DNA from: Tetracentron sinense
Taxonomy: Eukaryota; Streptophyta; Magnoliopsida; Trochodendrales; Trochodendraceae
Reading direction: 5' to 3'
DNA length: 64,000 nt
NCBI GenBank assembly: GCA_015143295.1
Contig: JABCRI010001113.1
Coordinates: forward strand, 1-64,000
The translations under genes were made by a program, and so were the position numbers. The notes under the pieces are model-generated. The model made no database searches, was not told the origin of the DNA, and saw only the letters and a list, made by a program, of their open reading frames with translations. Shown in pieces: positions 1 to 11,279 of this stretch; within the stretch, counting starts at the first letter, position 1, and every line of letters starts with the position of its first letter.

Positions 1-500
1 GGGAACATCTAGAGGCGAATTTTCATGGATGTACATTTTCACTCTTATTTGACTAAGTATGTTCTTTTTATTTCAGTCAACACTTCTAGATTGTAAGAAT
101 TTTACATAGTTTCAATTTTCATTCATTTTCTTACAATGATAGCTTTCACACATGTGAGTAGGTAGCCAATCTCTAATGGTAGTGGGGCTTTCATACTAGC
201 AACTAAGAAAGATACTAATCTGTTTACATAGGTATTCATTACTAATGTTTGATCCAATAGTAGCTATCACACTAACTCACAGGTAGCCCTTCTTCATTGC
301 ACTCAATTTTTCTAGAAAATGAGATGTTAACCATTGGTCAATCTAGACTCCGGACTTGTATTAATCTACATTATTAATATATATCATCTTTACATTCACA
401 CATTGTCTTCTGCATTGGGTAAAATATTATAAAGTATCTTATAAGATGAGACTACTTTGTCCCTTAGGTAAGATTGTAGGAAAACCAGCCAATTGGTTTT
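1..500. other. No gene seen
   Basis: AT-rich sequence without a convincing reading frame or recognisable repeat. It abuts a degraded LTR starting near 501 and may be flanking or internal retroelement DNA, but nothing in it supports a specific call. Confidence 0.4.
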
Positions 501-1107
501 TGAAAAAATCCGGTGAACCTCAAAAATAATATTTGAGTTGAGAACTCACAAATTCAAAGGGGTGGCTAGGTCTCCCTACAAAATCTATCTACCATTTTTA
601 AGATTTAACAATTAAATTATTAACTAAGAGAAAATGAATATTAAAGTATGAAATAAAGAGAAGACAAACAAACCACAACACAAGGATTTTTACGTGAAAA
701 CTCTTCCAAAAAAACCACGGGTCTAGCAAAGAGATCATTAAGACAAAGTAAATATACTTACAGACTCAAACCTCACTCAAACAGGACTCGAACTCATCGA
801 TCCATGGCTAGTCCTACATGCCTCAATAAGTAATCACATTCTCACAAGACCTGTGAACAACCTCAGTAACCTCAACAACCTCTACTTCTCTTGAGTCTAG
901 ACAACAATGAAGACTTTGGATTCCAATGACCAAATATCCACGATCCTTCTCGTATCGATCTTTTTTGCAAAGGCTCTAGAACACCCTAGCCAAAGTGTTC
1001 TTCACATAATGGGTTGATGGTTTTAATTAATAATCATACAATCCCTAAATGTATCTCAATCAAAGGAATAATCAAGCAAGTAAGGATGAAATAATAGCTT
1101 GCAATCT
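501..1107 (-). mobile_element. Degraded LTR fragment, family E
   Basis: This stretch resembles the reverse complement of the 3' half of the solo LTR at 43405-45106. It starts TGAAAAAATCCGG, matching the inverted end of that LTR. It shares the blocks around AAGGATTTTTACG, AACCACGGG and AAAGGCTCTAGAACACC, in the same order. It is interrupted at 1108 by a family-A LTR. Possible further remnants continue after 3904, but the far end cannot be placed. The similarity was judged by eye. Confidence 0.55.
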
Positions 1108-3903
1108 TGTCACGCCTCAAAATCCCCCTAGGAGAATGTGAAATAATTGGCACGTGACTTACTTATCATACCATCTTGTTAGAATCAATAAAGGCATACT
1201 AAATTATGGACTTGAAAATTTCTTCAATGGAATAACATTTAATACCTTAACTGAACATCAATTAAAATCTGTAATTAAACTAAACATACATAATCTGAAT
1301 CATCCTCGTGATTCTCAACAATCCATTAAATCAAAACATAAATCCCTAATAAGTCCATTACAATCTCTTTGGAATTTAAACAATTTCTAATAAACTAAAA
1401 TAATAGTAAAACCATCCATCAAAATCTTGTTCCTCTTCGGGATGATCACTTGTAAGATCTTCCTTACATACTCCTCTTCAACTCAAGGCTCCTTGGCACA
1501 ATTATCAACTCTTGAACCTGTCAACAACAAAAGTTTCGGATGAGTAACAAGTTACTCTGCGTATATAACAATCTATAATAAACAATATCATAACGATAAC
1601 ATGCATACATGTAACAGTTCAATTACAATTCACATACATAAATCAGAGTACGAAAACATATTTTCTTTTCAATTCTTTCATATGCTCACTTATACTTATC
1701 TTGTTTTTTCTTCCTTTCTTACTTTTCTTACTTTTTTTTTTACTTTTTTTTTTCTTACTTTTCTTACATTCTTATTTTTTTTCTTTTCTTATTTTTCTTT
1801 GAGATCTTTCTTGAAACCAGATAACTTGTACCCTTGAAAACTTAACTTGAAGCCAGGCCCTAGCATCCTTAATTTTCTTTGAGATCTTTCTTGAAGCCAG
1901 ATAACTAGTACCATTGGAAACTTATCTTAAAGTCAGGCACTAGCATCTTTTGAGATATTTCTTTTCTTACTTTTCTTTGAGATCTTTTTTGAAGCCAGAT
2001 AACTAGTACCCTTGGAAACTTATCTTAAAGCCAAACACTAGCATCTTTGTTATTTAGACTTGAAACCAGATATAACATACCCTTACATAACTTATAATTG
2101 AAGCCGGACATGATATACCATCGATGAGCTTAGACTTGAAGCTGGGTACGATGTACCCTTGGTTACTTACTTTGTTGGTATCCATTATTTATGAGAAAAC
2201 TCGTTCATGCAATCTTATTTATGTGACTCTTACTTTCTTGTATTTATTATCACATCGTGCGTATGTATATAACATTGTTGTGATTGAAAACAGTAATAAA
2301 CCCTCGGTTAAATTTCACTCTCGATTATAGGTCGAGGGCATCGGGAATCCATCATACCAATTCACATCACCATGATAAAATCCTAAAACCACTAAAATTC
2401 TAACCAAAACTTATTTACCTGAATGCATATTACCCATGCGGCAATTCATATCTTATATCTATTATCGATCATCGTACATATAAATTTTATAGATTATAAT
2501 TTAAACATCAATAAATCAAGGTTCTTACAATAACAATAATAACATAAGTTCATGAAGCTTACTTCCATGGATCATACATCATCATCGTTCTTTGGTCGTT
2601 AAAACTCATAATGGGCCATTCATCATACATTGGTTTCAAGTAATTCATACATAAAGTAGTAATCAAAAAATCCTCATTTCTACAAAAATATAGAAATCAT
2701 CCTTTCAATATACCATCATTCAAACCAATCTCCGGCATACATCTATTCCACTACACACATTCACATATCTCCATAATAATTCTTTTTCCCCTTATTCTTG
2801 CATAAAATATAATATCCATAAGGTTATTCACATCTTTCTTAGGTTATTCACATCCTACTTTAACAATTCTTGAGACATAACACATAAGGGATGAAAGAAA
2901 TTCATAGATCTTCTTTGTATTCATGTTCTTACTTAGATCTATCCATTAAAATCTTACTTTAGATTTATATTAATGAAATTGAGAATTCGGGGTTATTATT
3001 TACGTTATTCACCTCTTAATCATGTTCTTTACATAGATCTTATCATTAGATTCATACTTTAGATAATAGTTATAAAATTGAGAACTATGGAAAGTTATTT
3101 ATCTCTTTTGATCGTTACCCTACGATCTTACGCTTGCGAATGGAGCTCGATCTAGATCCTCAAGTCTCTTTCCTTCTTCTTTGGTTGAATCCTTGAAATC
3201 TCTAGGCTTTTCCCTCTTTGAATCTCTCATAAAATATTATTCTCTCTTTAAATCTCTTAGAAAGCTCTATTTTAGGTTTAGGAGGCCCTAAGAAACCTAA
3301 TTTACGAGTTAAGGATGTATTTATAGAGTTTAGGAACCCTAGGGAAGCTAAAAATGGTCAAAAATCGCGTTTTCCCATAAATTTCCCGCTCTGGACGATC
3401 GATCACACCCCTTTTATTTTTTTTTGACTCGGAATTGTCTTTGGTGTTTTGCATGTAACTTTTGAATCAGTTATCAGAATTGGATGATTCAACTTGCGTT
3501 GGACTCGTCATTCAAAAGTGAACAATTTCTTGTTTAATAGATAAGTCCCAATTTTATGTTCTTGGATGTCAAAATGTCCCATAAAGTTGAATGAATGAGA
3601 GAGATGATCTCCAAACAATTGGGTTAGAACCGAAAACCCAAGGTTTGAACCCTAGAGTCCTAGAAATTAGAAAATAATTATGTTAACCTTGTTATAGGTA
3701 ACAAGGTGATCCCGTAGACCCAAAACTTTTAATTTAATAATAATAATAATAAGTTAATCACTATTATTATTATATAAGGGGTTACTACATCTATGCATCC
3801 CATATTAATTCCCATAGAAATACATGCATTTAAAATCAGACACATATTCTAAGAAATTCATATAAATGGCACGAATGCCAAGAAATTAATTTGGGTCTCT
3901 ACA
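1108..3903. mobile_element. Solo LTR, family A (older copy)
   Basis: It begins TGTCACGCCTC and ends CTCTACA, like the LTR-A copies at 18606, 34491 and 62511, and shares their internal blocks (GGCACGTGACTTA near the start, CTTTCTTACTTTTC runs, ATAACCCTCGGTTAAAT-like text). Flanks AATCT (1103-1107) and AATCT (3903-3907, overlapping the terminal A) suggest a 5-bp target duplication with one base lost. It carries no coding domain. The TGTCACGCC start is common among plant Ty3/gypsy LTRs; assignment to that class is inference. Confidence 0.65.
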
Positions 3904-4134
3904 ATCTCTAGGGTGGAAGATGAGAGGAGAATAGGTTTGAGCAACTCCAATAATCCTTTAGAAACACTCTAAACTCTCACAAATTTCTTTCGTTCGAATG
4001 GGGAATCAAACCCACCTTATATAGAAGCAAAAAACCAAGTTTAGAAATAGGAATAAGCTGAACAAAAACTACCTACTTGATGTGCTCCTGAATAAGAGCC
4101 AAAAAGATTCATCATTTCTCAAAGATTTGCCCCT

Positions 4135-4292
4135 AAAATACAAGTCCAAACCTTTCTAGGTATAAGCGGAAACTACCTACTTGTTCGCAAAATACCTAAA
4201 CTTTCCTAGGTATGAACGGAAACTACCTACTTGTTCTCAAAATACAAGTCTAAACCTTCCTAGATATGAACGGAAACTATCTACTCGTAAAC
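4135..4292. repeat. Three tandem copies of a 50-54 bp repeat
   Basis: Copies begin at 4135, 4189 and 4239. Each starts AAAATAC and contains CCTAGGTATGAACGGAAACT or a close variant. A further degenerate piece appears near 4580. It is probably a regulatory repeat inside an LTR. Confidence 0.65.
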
Positions 4293-4968
4293 TACGAGTC
4301 TAAAATCGCTCATACTTGGAACTATGCTTGGCTTGATCCTATCATGGGTACGTAGGCAGCCTGAGAAATTAACGTGGGTTCAGTCAGTTCTTCTAAAAGA
4401 ACATCATCCCCTTGGGATATGAAATTAACAATGTCACCTTCCACTATTAGGTGACTTAAAAAAAATGCTCGTTGGATCAAGGTTAGAGCAAAATTGACAA
4501 GCTCCTAAACACGAGCTAAAATTGTTTAGCATGCCCCCGAGGGCTCCTCGACATAGGTCGAAGTCATTCACCAAAATGAACCTTCCTGGATATGAGTGGA
4601 AACTATCAACACCATCCTTCAACTGCAGCTGATAAAGAGGAAAAAGAAGAAAAATGCTCGATGGATCAAAAACCCAAGGGAAGATCAAAACGAAAGCTAG
4701 AGCAACATTTGCTCCAACCTTGCCAAAGTCAAGTTTTACGCAACTCAATAAAATCTCGTTGCACGAATCTCGAAGGGGCATTTGTGGGCAGCAAAATTGT
4801 GATACCAGATTGGATTAAGTTGTACCAGATCACAACCCATAAAATGGGCGGTTAAGCTTCGCACATGTCAAAGGCACGCGTACCAGCTAGCCAAGGGCTG
4901 GTTCACCGCCAGCCTGCCTAGAATTAAATGTTGCTAGCAGGGTAATAATGCCCTATGGATACCCCTTT

Positions 4969-4993
4969 GTGTCAATCCTTATGGGATTGACAC
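4969..4993. repeat. Perfect 10-bp hairpin
   Basis: GTGTCAATCC at 4969-4978 and its exact complement GGATTGACAC at 4984-4993 enclose a 5-base loop. Confidence 0.6.
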
Positions 4994-6179
4994 GTGGTTA
5001 GGGTTTGCCCTTGCAGGTAGACCCCTTTCAAGCTCTGCGGACAAACTCATGAGTCCATCCGGGAGCCAATCAATAACTAGCACAGTCCATGACCATAAAT
5101 GGCCAAGGACTCGACCCAAACCAAGGGCTGGACTTATGGTCCCACCCTGTGTTGGTCTGCAGACTGACTAAGGTCAAACCCTGGTCCGCAGCCCAAATAG
5201 GCTTTGGACCTGACCTAGACCGCAGGTGAGACCCATGGTCTCACCCCTTTAACTTGCAAACTGACCAAGGTCGGTCCTTTCCCAACTGCCAGTTAGATAC
5301 TGACTGCCAAGTGGTAGAGAATCTCTGATAAAAAAAGACTTTCTACCAGCTTTGAGAGATCCCAAGATAGAGATCCCCTCTTTTCCTCCAGTAATAGAGT
5401 GTCATATGACACCCCATTCGAAAGGAGGAGTAATCTCTTTCCTTTTTTGGGAAGATAAGACTCTTCCCTCTTTTAAAGAGAAGCCTTATCCATTCAGGAT
5501 TCCTCAAAAAGGGAAACCAATTTGAAGCCCTTCAGAAAAGAGGACTCCCATGCGCACCAAATTTTATCAAGATAAGGGAAACCAACTGTCAAATGATAAT
5601 TGACTCTCTCTAAAAGGAGAGAACCTCTTTGACCACCACAAAAGGAGGAAGTCAAAGGAGAATCCAAAAAGGACTCTCCAAAAGATATAAAAAGGAAATT
5701 TCTAACAAGAAACTTCCACGAAGCAACGAAACGAAAAAGATGAAAATGAAGGGACCAAGGGAAAAACATACGAATGAGAGGCACGAAGAACCAAGCCCGA
5801 AGCACAAAAACCAGGAATCAGCAAAGAAGAAGGAGAAGGATTTCCTATCAATGGAGAATACCAGGTGAACCCCAATATGGTCACCTCTTTTTTTTTTCTT
5901 TTTTACAAAGACCTCTATGAGGTATCCTGAAATGCCTACATGGGATCTGGGTAACCCCATTGAGTAAATACAAATTTTTTTCTTCTTTAATTCTTCTTCT
6001 TAATTAGAAGTATTTCTCTAAATCGGAAAGGTAATTAACAGTCTAGGTTTACTCAAATTGGAAAGATATTCCCCCACACAAAATAATAAACCTCATACAA
6101 CAATTGAGGTAACTTGACACACAGACGAAATTTACGCGTTATAGGTACAATAGATGTTGGGTTATTTTTTAGAGGGACG

Positions 6180-6481
6180 ATACGCTTAGTCAGCACGTTG
6201 TTGGATATGTGAATTCAGACTATGCTAGTGATTTGGATAAACGTCGGTCAACTACAGATTATGTCTTAACTCCTGCTAGAGGACCGGTGAGTTGGAGATC
6301 AACGTTATAGTCAATAGTTGCTTTATCTACTACTGAGGCAGAGTACATGGCAGTGACAGAGGCTATTAAAGAGGTCATTTCGTTACATGGGTTGATTGAG
6401 GACTTGGGGATTATTCAGGAGCACATTGAGGTCTACTGTGATAGTCAGAGTGCAATTTGTTTAGCAATGAAGTGTCATTTT
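6180..6481 (+). pseudogene. Copia RNase H fragment, inverted
   Basis: The plus strand reads GYVNSDYASDLDKRRSTT, then STTEAEYMAVTEA and VYCDSQSAICLA, the hallmark RNase H blocks of copia polyproteins. One in-frame TAG lies at 6308-6310. All other domains of the adjacent element are on the minus strand. At about 6480 the minus-strand reverse-transcriptase frame stops at SRYMLDPGK, just before the point where RNase H should follow. This is therefore an inversion or a junction between two elements. Confidence 0.8.
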
Positions 6482-7719
6482 CCTGGATCAAGCATATACC
6501 TGCTCACCATACTGACAACGTGTGAAATGGTTGGCTTAGTACACATCATAGCATACATTAGAGCACCAACTATGTTCACATATGGAATCTGATCCATATA
6601 CTCACACTCCTCATTTGTGCTCGGAGACATCAAAGCACTAAGCTTAAAATAAGGGGCCAAAGGTGTAATTACAGGTTTTGTTTTGTCATCCATACTGAAC
6701 CGCTGTAACACTTTCTTCAAATAATGTGTCAGTGACCAACAAGCTGTCTGCTTCACTCTGTCTCTTTTAATTTCCATACCCAATATTTTCTGAGCTTCCC
6801 CAAAGTCCTTCATTTCAAATTCAATCCATCAACAAAGTCTTCAACCTGTCTATCTCCACCTTGCTCTTAGATGCAATGAGCATGTCATCTACATATAAGA
6901 GTAAATATATGAAGGAACCATCATGAAGCTTCCGAAAATACACACAATGGTCAAATTGACTTCTTGTGTACTTTTGCTCGATCATAAAATGATGAAATAA
7001 CTCGTACCACTGTCTTGGAGACTGTTTCAAACCATACAACGACTTTATTAGTTTGCAAGCTCAATTCTCTTTACCAGTCACCTTGTACCCATCTGGTTAA
7101 GACATGTATATTTCTTCCTCCAAATCACCATGCAAGAAGGCAGTTTGACGTCAAGTTGTGCTAACTCGAGATCAAAGTGAGCAACCAAAGCTAGCAAAAT
7201 TCGAATAGAGGAGTGCTTAACAACGGGAGAACAAATTTCATTGTAATCTATCTCTTCCTTCTACGCGTAGCCTTTAGCCACCAATCTAGCCATGAATCTC
7301 ACACTGTTCTTTCCAGAAGAACCTTCCTTCTTTGTGTATACCCACTTGCAACCGATTTCTTTTTTTCCCTTTGAAAGTTATACTAACTCTCAAGTCTGAT
7401 TTTTGTAAAGTGACTCCATCTCCTCATTCATTCCCTTCTTCCACTCTATATTTTTTGAATATTTCAAGGCTTCTCTGTAAGTTAGTGGAACATCATCATC
7501 AACTACTGGAAGTGCATAAACCACCAAGTTAGCAAATCGTGCAGGTTTTTGAGCTTCTCTTCTAGGTCTATAGACTGCAATAGAATCTAGTTGTTGTGGG
7601 GTTACATGAATTGAAGCTTCTTCCTCAACTGAACCTGAGTCCTCATCACTTGAATCTCTTATGGGACTATTGACTGTTTGAACAGTCTTCATTGGAACCA
7701 TTTGAGCCTCAAACTCCAC
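6482..7719 (-). pseudogene. Copia reverse transcriptase pseudogene
   Basis: The minus strand carries the RT N-terminal text (RPRREAQKPARF, then LTYREALKYSKNIEWKKGMN; 7719-7390), then MYGLKQSPRQWYELF and the catalytic LLYVDDMLIA (7039-6821), then the connection region up to VSRYMLDPGK (6813-6475). The part between 7390 and 7039 is frame-disrupted. Stops and frame changes separate the blocks, so no functional polymerase can be made. Confidence 0.85.
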
Positions 7720-7917
7720 CTGCTTCGAAATCCCATTTTTTATATCATCCTTCTAAGAAACCTTGTGCTTCATTTGATTTACCATCTCAGACTCCACAAA
7801 AGTCACATCCCTGCTTAAAACAAATTTCTTTTCATTTGGACAGCAAAGCCTGTATTCCTTCACACCTATGTTAAAGCCCAAAAATATAACTTTCTTGGCT
7901 CTAGGATCCAACTTAGT

Positions 7918-8577
7918 TTATTTGACATGAAAATAAGCCAGGACTACCAAATATATGCAAGAAATCATAATCTGTATTAGGTTTACCTTGATAGGTGTTT
8001 TTCCATCATTTGTAGCTGCAAGCAACCTGTTGATGAGATGACATGCATATGTCACTGCTTCAGCCCAAAATGTTTTGCCCAATCCAAAATTGGACAACAT
8101 ACATCGCACCTTCTCCAGTAAAGTACGATTCATGTGTTCTGCCACTCCATTATGTTGCGTTGTATCTCTAACTGTGAAGTTTCTAATTATCCTCTCGTCC
8201 TGACATACTTACAAAAATGGATCTGACTTGTATTTACCATCATTATCTGACCTGAGCCTTTTTATCTTTCAACCAGTCTGGGTCTCAATCATCTTCTCCT
8301 ACTGAATAAGCAAATCTAGAACAACACTTTTATGCTGCATTGTATACACCCAAACTCGCCTTGAGAAGTCATCAATAAATGTGACAAACCAATGTTTACC
8401 TCCCAAAGATGCGACTTTGGTAGGTCCCCATACATTTGTGTGAACATAATCTAGAGTCCCCTGAGTATGATGAACTGTTATCCCAAACTTGACTCTAGTC
8501 TGCTTGCCCATAATGCAACGCTCACAAAACCCAAATTTTCCAGTCTTGGCACCTTTTAACAAACCTTGTTTCACCAA
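7918..8577 (-). pseudogene. Copia integrase pseudogene
   Basis: The GAG-pre-integrase zinc region (FCERCIMGKQTR) is followed by the integrase core at 8577-8299. In DYVHTNVWGP the usual first catalytic Asp is Asn; FIDDFSRRVW keeps the second Asp. The glutamate block AEHMNRTLLEKVRCML is at 8145-7918 after a frame break. Copia integrase joins cDNA into chromosomes; this copy is dead by sequence. Confidence 0.85.
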
Positions 8578-8606
8578 TCCTTACAAAGCCTTCTCTCTTG
8601 CATGCC

Positions 8607-9134
8607 CTAAGCGCATGTGTCATTGTCTATATCAGATACAATCTCATCTGGGCTATCAGAAACTACTGCTCTCCCTGTGATTGTATTCCCATCAAGAAAA
8701 TACAATTTTTTTTGTCGAGTATCCTTCATTATCACAAGTGCACTAAATACAACTTTAAGTACTCCACCTTCCATAGTAATCTTGAAGCCCTTTGAGTCTA
8801 AAGACCCCAATGAGATAAGATTTTTCTTTAAGTCTGATACATACCGAACATCTGTTAGAACTCTAACTGCTCCATCATGCATCTTCAAACGGATTTTTCC
8901 TATCCCCTTTGTTTCACAGGCATTATCATTTCCCATTAAAACAATTCCTCCATCTAACTCCTGAAAAGTCGAAAACCAGTCCCTATTGGGACACATATGG
9001 TAGGAACAACCCGAGTCCAAAATCCACTCATCAGAATGACCAACTGATGGTGAAATAGTCAAAGCAAATTCTGAATCATCATTTTCAAACTGTGCAACAT
9101 TCGCATTCGAACCCTTCTTTTCCCCATTTTTCAA
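8607..9134 (-). pseudogene. Copia protease region pseudogene
   Basis: A 175-codon open stretch reads EWILDSGCSYHMCPNRDWF, which contains the Asp-Ser-Gly active site of copia aspartic protease with the usual downstream context. It continues into VRYVSDLKKNLISLGSLD, the linker before the integrase. It is part of one ancestral polyprotein and is separated from gag and integrase by frame breaks. Confidence 0.85.
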
Positions 9135-9307
9135 TTTTGGACAATCCTTTTCCAGTGTCCTTTATTACGACATAATGCACACTCATCCTTTGCTGAAAAT
9201 TTTCTTTCAAATGATGGTGCTCTTGACTTCGAACGAGATTTACCCGCCAACTAGATTTTCTATCATTTGATCTACCCCTTACAGTCAAAGCTTCTGAAGT
9301 TGAGTCC

Positions 9308-9937
9308 CTATTGGCTTGTTGGTCCTTCTTCCTTGTTCATCAAAGCATTTGATACATCTTCAAATTTAAGGTCATCTTTTCCATAAATTAAAGTAGTAGA
9401 CAGATGATCATAACTACCAGGTAAGGAATTTATCAAACATAATGTTTTGTCCTCATCATCTATTTTCACTTCAAGATTTTGCAAATCAGCGAGAATTTTA
9501 TTATAACTATCCAAATGCTCTGTGATAGTAGTACCAAGTTTATACTCAAAACGGAAGAGTCTTTTCTTCAAATAAAGCTGGTTTTTAATTCTCTTAGTCG
9601 TATAATTGTTCTCCAATTTCCTCTATAACTCCTTAGCCGAAGTTTCTTTCATCACAAATTATTTCTGATCTTTAGTGAGACAAAGCCAAATGGTGCCGCA
9701 AGCCTGACGATTTATTTTCTTCCAATCCTGCTCTTCTATATCGTCAGGTTTATCCTCCAGAGTAATATCCAACTCTTGCTGGATTAGAACATCCAAAACT
9801 TCGCATTGCCACATGCCAAAGTTATTTCTTCCATCAAATTTCTCAACTTCGAATTTTGCATTCGAAACCATAGTTTTGGCCACTGATGCGGGTCTCAAAG
9901 ACGAACCCTCAACAACTACTTCACTCGTTTCCGCCAT
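9308..9937 (-). pseudogene. Copia gag pseudogene
   Basis: The likely start ATG is at 9937 (MAETSEVVVEG), about 50 bases past the primer-binding site. Gag text follows: FEVEKFDGRNNFGMWQ, then after a stop near 9657 YKLGTTITEHLDSYNKIL and LINSLPGSYDHLSTTL (9616-9308). A zinc-knuckle-like remnant at 9288-9085 is frameshifted. Gag forms the element's cytoplasmic particle. Confidence 0.85.
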
Positions 9938-9985
9938 TAATCCAATCAGCAGAAAATCAAACAATACCGAGGTCGGAACCTGGGT

Positions 9986-9997
9986 GCTCTGATACCA
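9986..9997 (-). other. Primer-binding site (initiator tRNA-Met)
   Basis: The minus strand reads TGGTATCAGAGC, the classic plant copia sequence complementary to the 3' end of initiator tRNA-Met. It sits 3 bases from the LTR end at 10001, between LTR and gag, which fixes the element's orientation. Confidence 0.85.
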
Positions 9998-10000
9998 ATT

Positions 10001-10385
10001 TGTAGTGCAAAAGCGTGCAAATAATAGTGAAACGAATACAAAAAACAGTAAATCAAAACCAAATGGAAGAGAGAAACAAACCAACAGAGAGACTGGATTT
10101 ACGTGGTTCGGCAATATGCTTACGTCCACAGGCAGTGGTGATCGATCACTATATTCAACTGAAAGATTTTACAATGTTCTCACTCAAAAAACCCTCTTCC
10201 CAATACACCCGAAAAACGGTTCTCCTCTCTTACAAAATAAATCTTAAAAAACACTTCATATAATTAGTGTTACAACATAAAGACAATATTGGTAAAATAC
10301 CCCACACATTGCCCATTCTTCGGGTTATCCGGGTTGCCAAACGGGTCATCATGAACCCGGATTGAATTCATGACAACTTTCAACA
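10001..10385 (-). mobile_element. Copia 5' LTR (lower border sharp, upper tentative)
   Basis: On the plus strand it starts TGTAGTGCAAAAGCGTGC and aligns with the solo LTR at 15620-15937 through GTGGTTCGGCAATATGC, TGATCGATCACTATATTCAA and ACAACATAAAGACAATAT. The upper border may be at 10348 (GGGTCA, as in the solo LTR) or 10385 (AACA). The next bases are kinase coding sequence, so this LTR replaced the 5' part of a kinase gene. Confidence 0.75.
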
Positions 10386-11279
10386 TGGCTCTAGAGGCAG
10401 CCTAGCCAATCAACTCAGGAGTTCCAGCAGCGGAATAACGGAATGCAGTATCAAGCACTATACCAGGTTGATTCTTCGAGGCCTCGTTCATATTCATGAG
10501 CGTTGTTATGTTCACTACGATATTAAGCCTAAGAATGTCATACTTGTACCAGCCGTTCCTCTTCGGAATTTGAATTTGATGCAAAAATAGCTGATTTTGG
10601 ATTGGCAAGGAAGGTGGAAAAGAACAAGAAGAGGAAGGAGGCGCCCTGCTTTAGGGGTACTGCACTGTATATGTCGCCCGAATCCATCACCATATATAAG
10701 CAGGAACCCTGCATGGATATATGGGCTCTTGGGTGCGTTGTGATAGAGATGGTAACAGGGAAGACAGCTTAGAATTGGGGACCAGAGACAGATGTGAAGG
10801 ATCTTCTGTTTGAGATAGCTTATGGTGGTGAAATGCCCAAAATACCAAGTGGATTGTCCGACAAGGGAAAGGATTTCCTACATAAATGTTTTGCTAGGGA
10901 TAGTTGGCTCCGATGGACGGTAGAGATGCACTTGAACCACTCATTTGTTGCAGAAGATGATGAGGTTGTTAAATACTCACATGGAGTTCTAAAGAGGCGT
11001 TGTACTGTAAAGGAGACCCCGTCATTGTTTTATATGTGGAATCACATCTTTATGATGAGTTGTTATGCTTCAAAAGTGGTGGAGGAGATGAATGTTCAAG
11101 TGGTTGGGAGCTCTGTCAAAGAGGAGACAGCAGGAGCTGTAAAAAGTAGGACTACAACAGATGATAACAAAACATTGGAGCACTTGTCGGGCAGGAAATT
11201 TGGAGCAGCATCTTGGTCTAATACCCTCCCTCCAGGATTTGAGCAATGGATATTCAAAAATAGGAGAAGCAATGAGTGA
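10386..11279 (+). pseudogene. 5'-truncated MAP3K-like kinase pseudogene, unit 1
   Basis: It is nearly identical at DNA level to the kinases at 27660 and 56355 from GGCTCTAGAGGCAGCC (their residue about 100) to the last codon. The first quarter, including the glycine loop and VAIK-type lysine, is missing and replaced by a copia LTR. Further lesions are the catalytic-loop HCD changed to HYD (10513-10521), a 1-base deletion near 10552-10565 compared with the intact copies, and a TAG at 10770-10772 where they have Trp. The 3' part from 10794 remains open and ends NRRSNE plus stop at 11279. Loss of function is certain for this copy; a truncated transcript is possible. Confidence 0.95.

Larger units (their letters stand above)
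3904..6160. other. LTR-retroelement-derived DNA, unclassified
   Basis: No gene is supported. The block contains GGTACGTAGGCAGCC (about 4348), a phrase typical of plant LTRs and similar to one in the solo LTR at 36326. It also holds a short tandem repeat (4135-4292), a hairpin (4969-4993), and a GC-richer stretch with repeated GACCAAGGTC-like words (5040-5300). A purine-rich tract at 5620-5850 produces long open frames on both strands that look like low complexity rather than protein. Confidence 0.4.
6180..10385 (-). mobile_element. Decayed Ty1/copia retrotransposon
   Basis: The order on the minus strand is LTR, primer-binding site, gag, protease, integrase, reverse transcriptase, which is the copia order. 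Every domain is present but split by stops and frameshifts. The RNase H part lies inverted at the 3' end, and no matching 3' LTR is visible. The LTR matches the solo LTR at 15620-15937. The YVDD and gag-protease text resembles Tnt1/Tork-type elements, a tentative placement. Confidence 0.85.

Noticed and set aside
5494..5960. Overlapping open frames on both strands
   Set aside because: The purine-rich tract suppresses stops on both strands. Composition is low-complexity and no family is recognisable.
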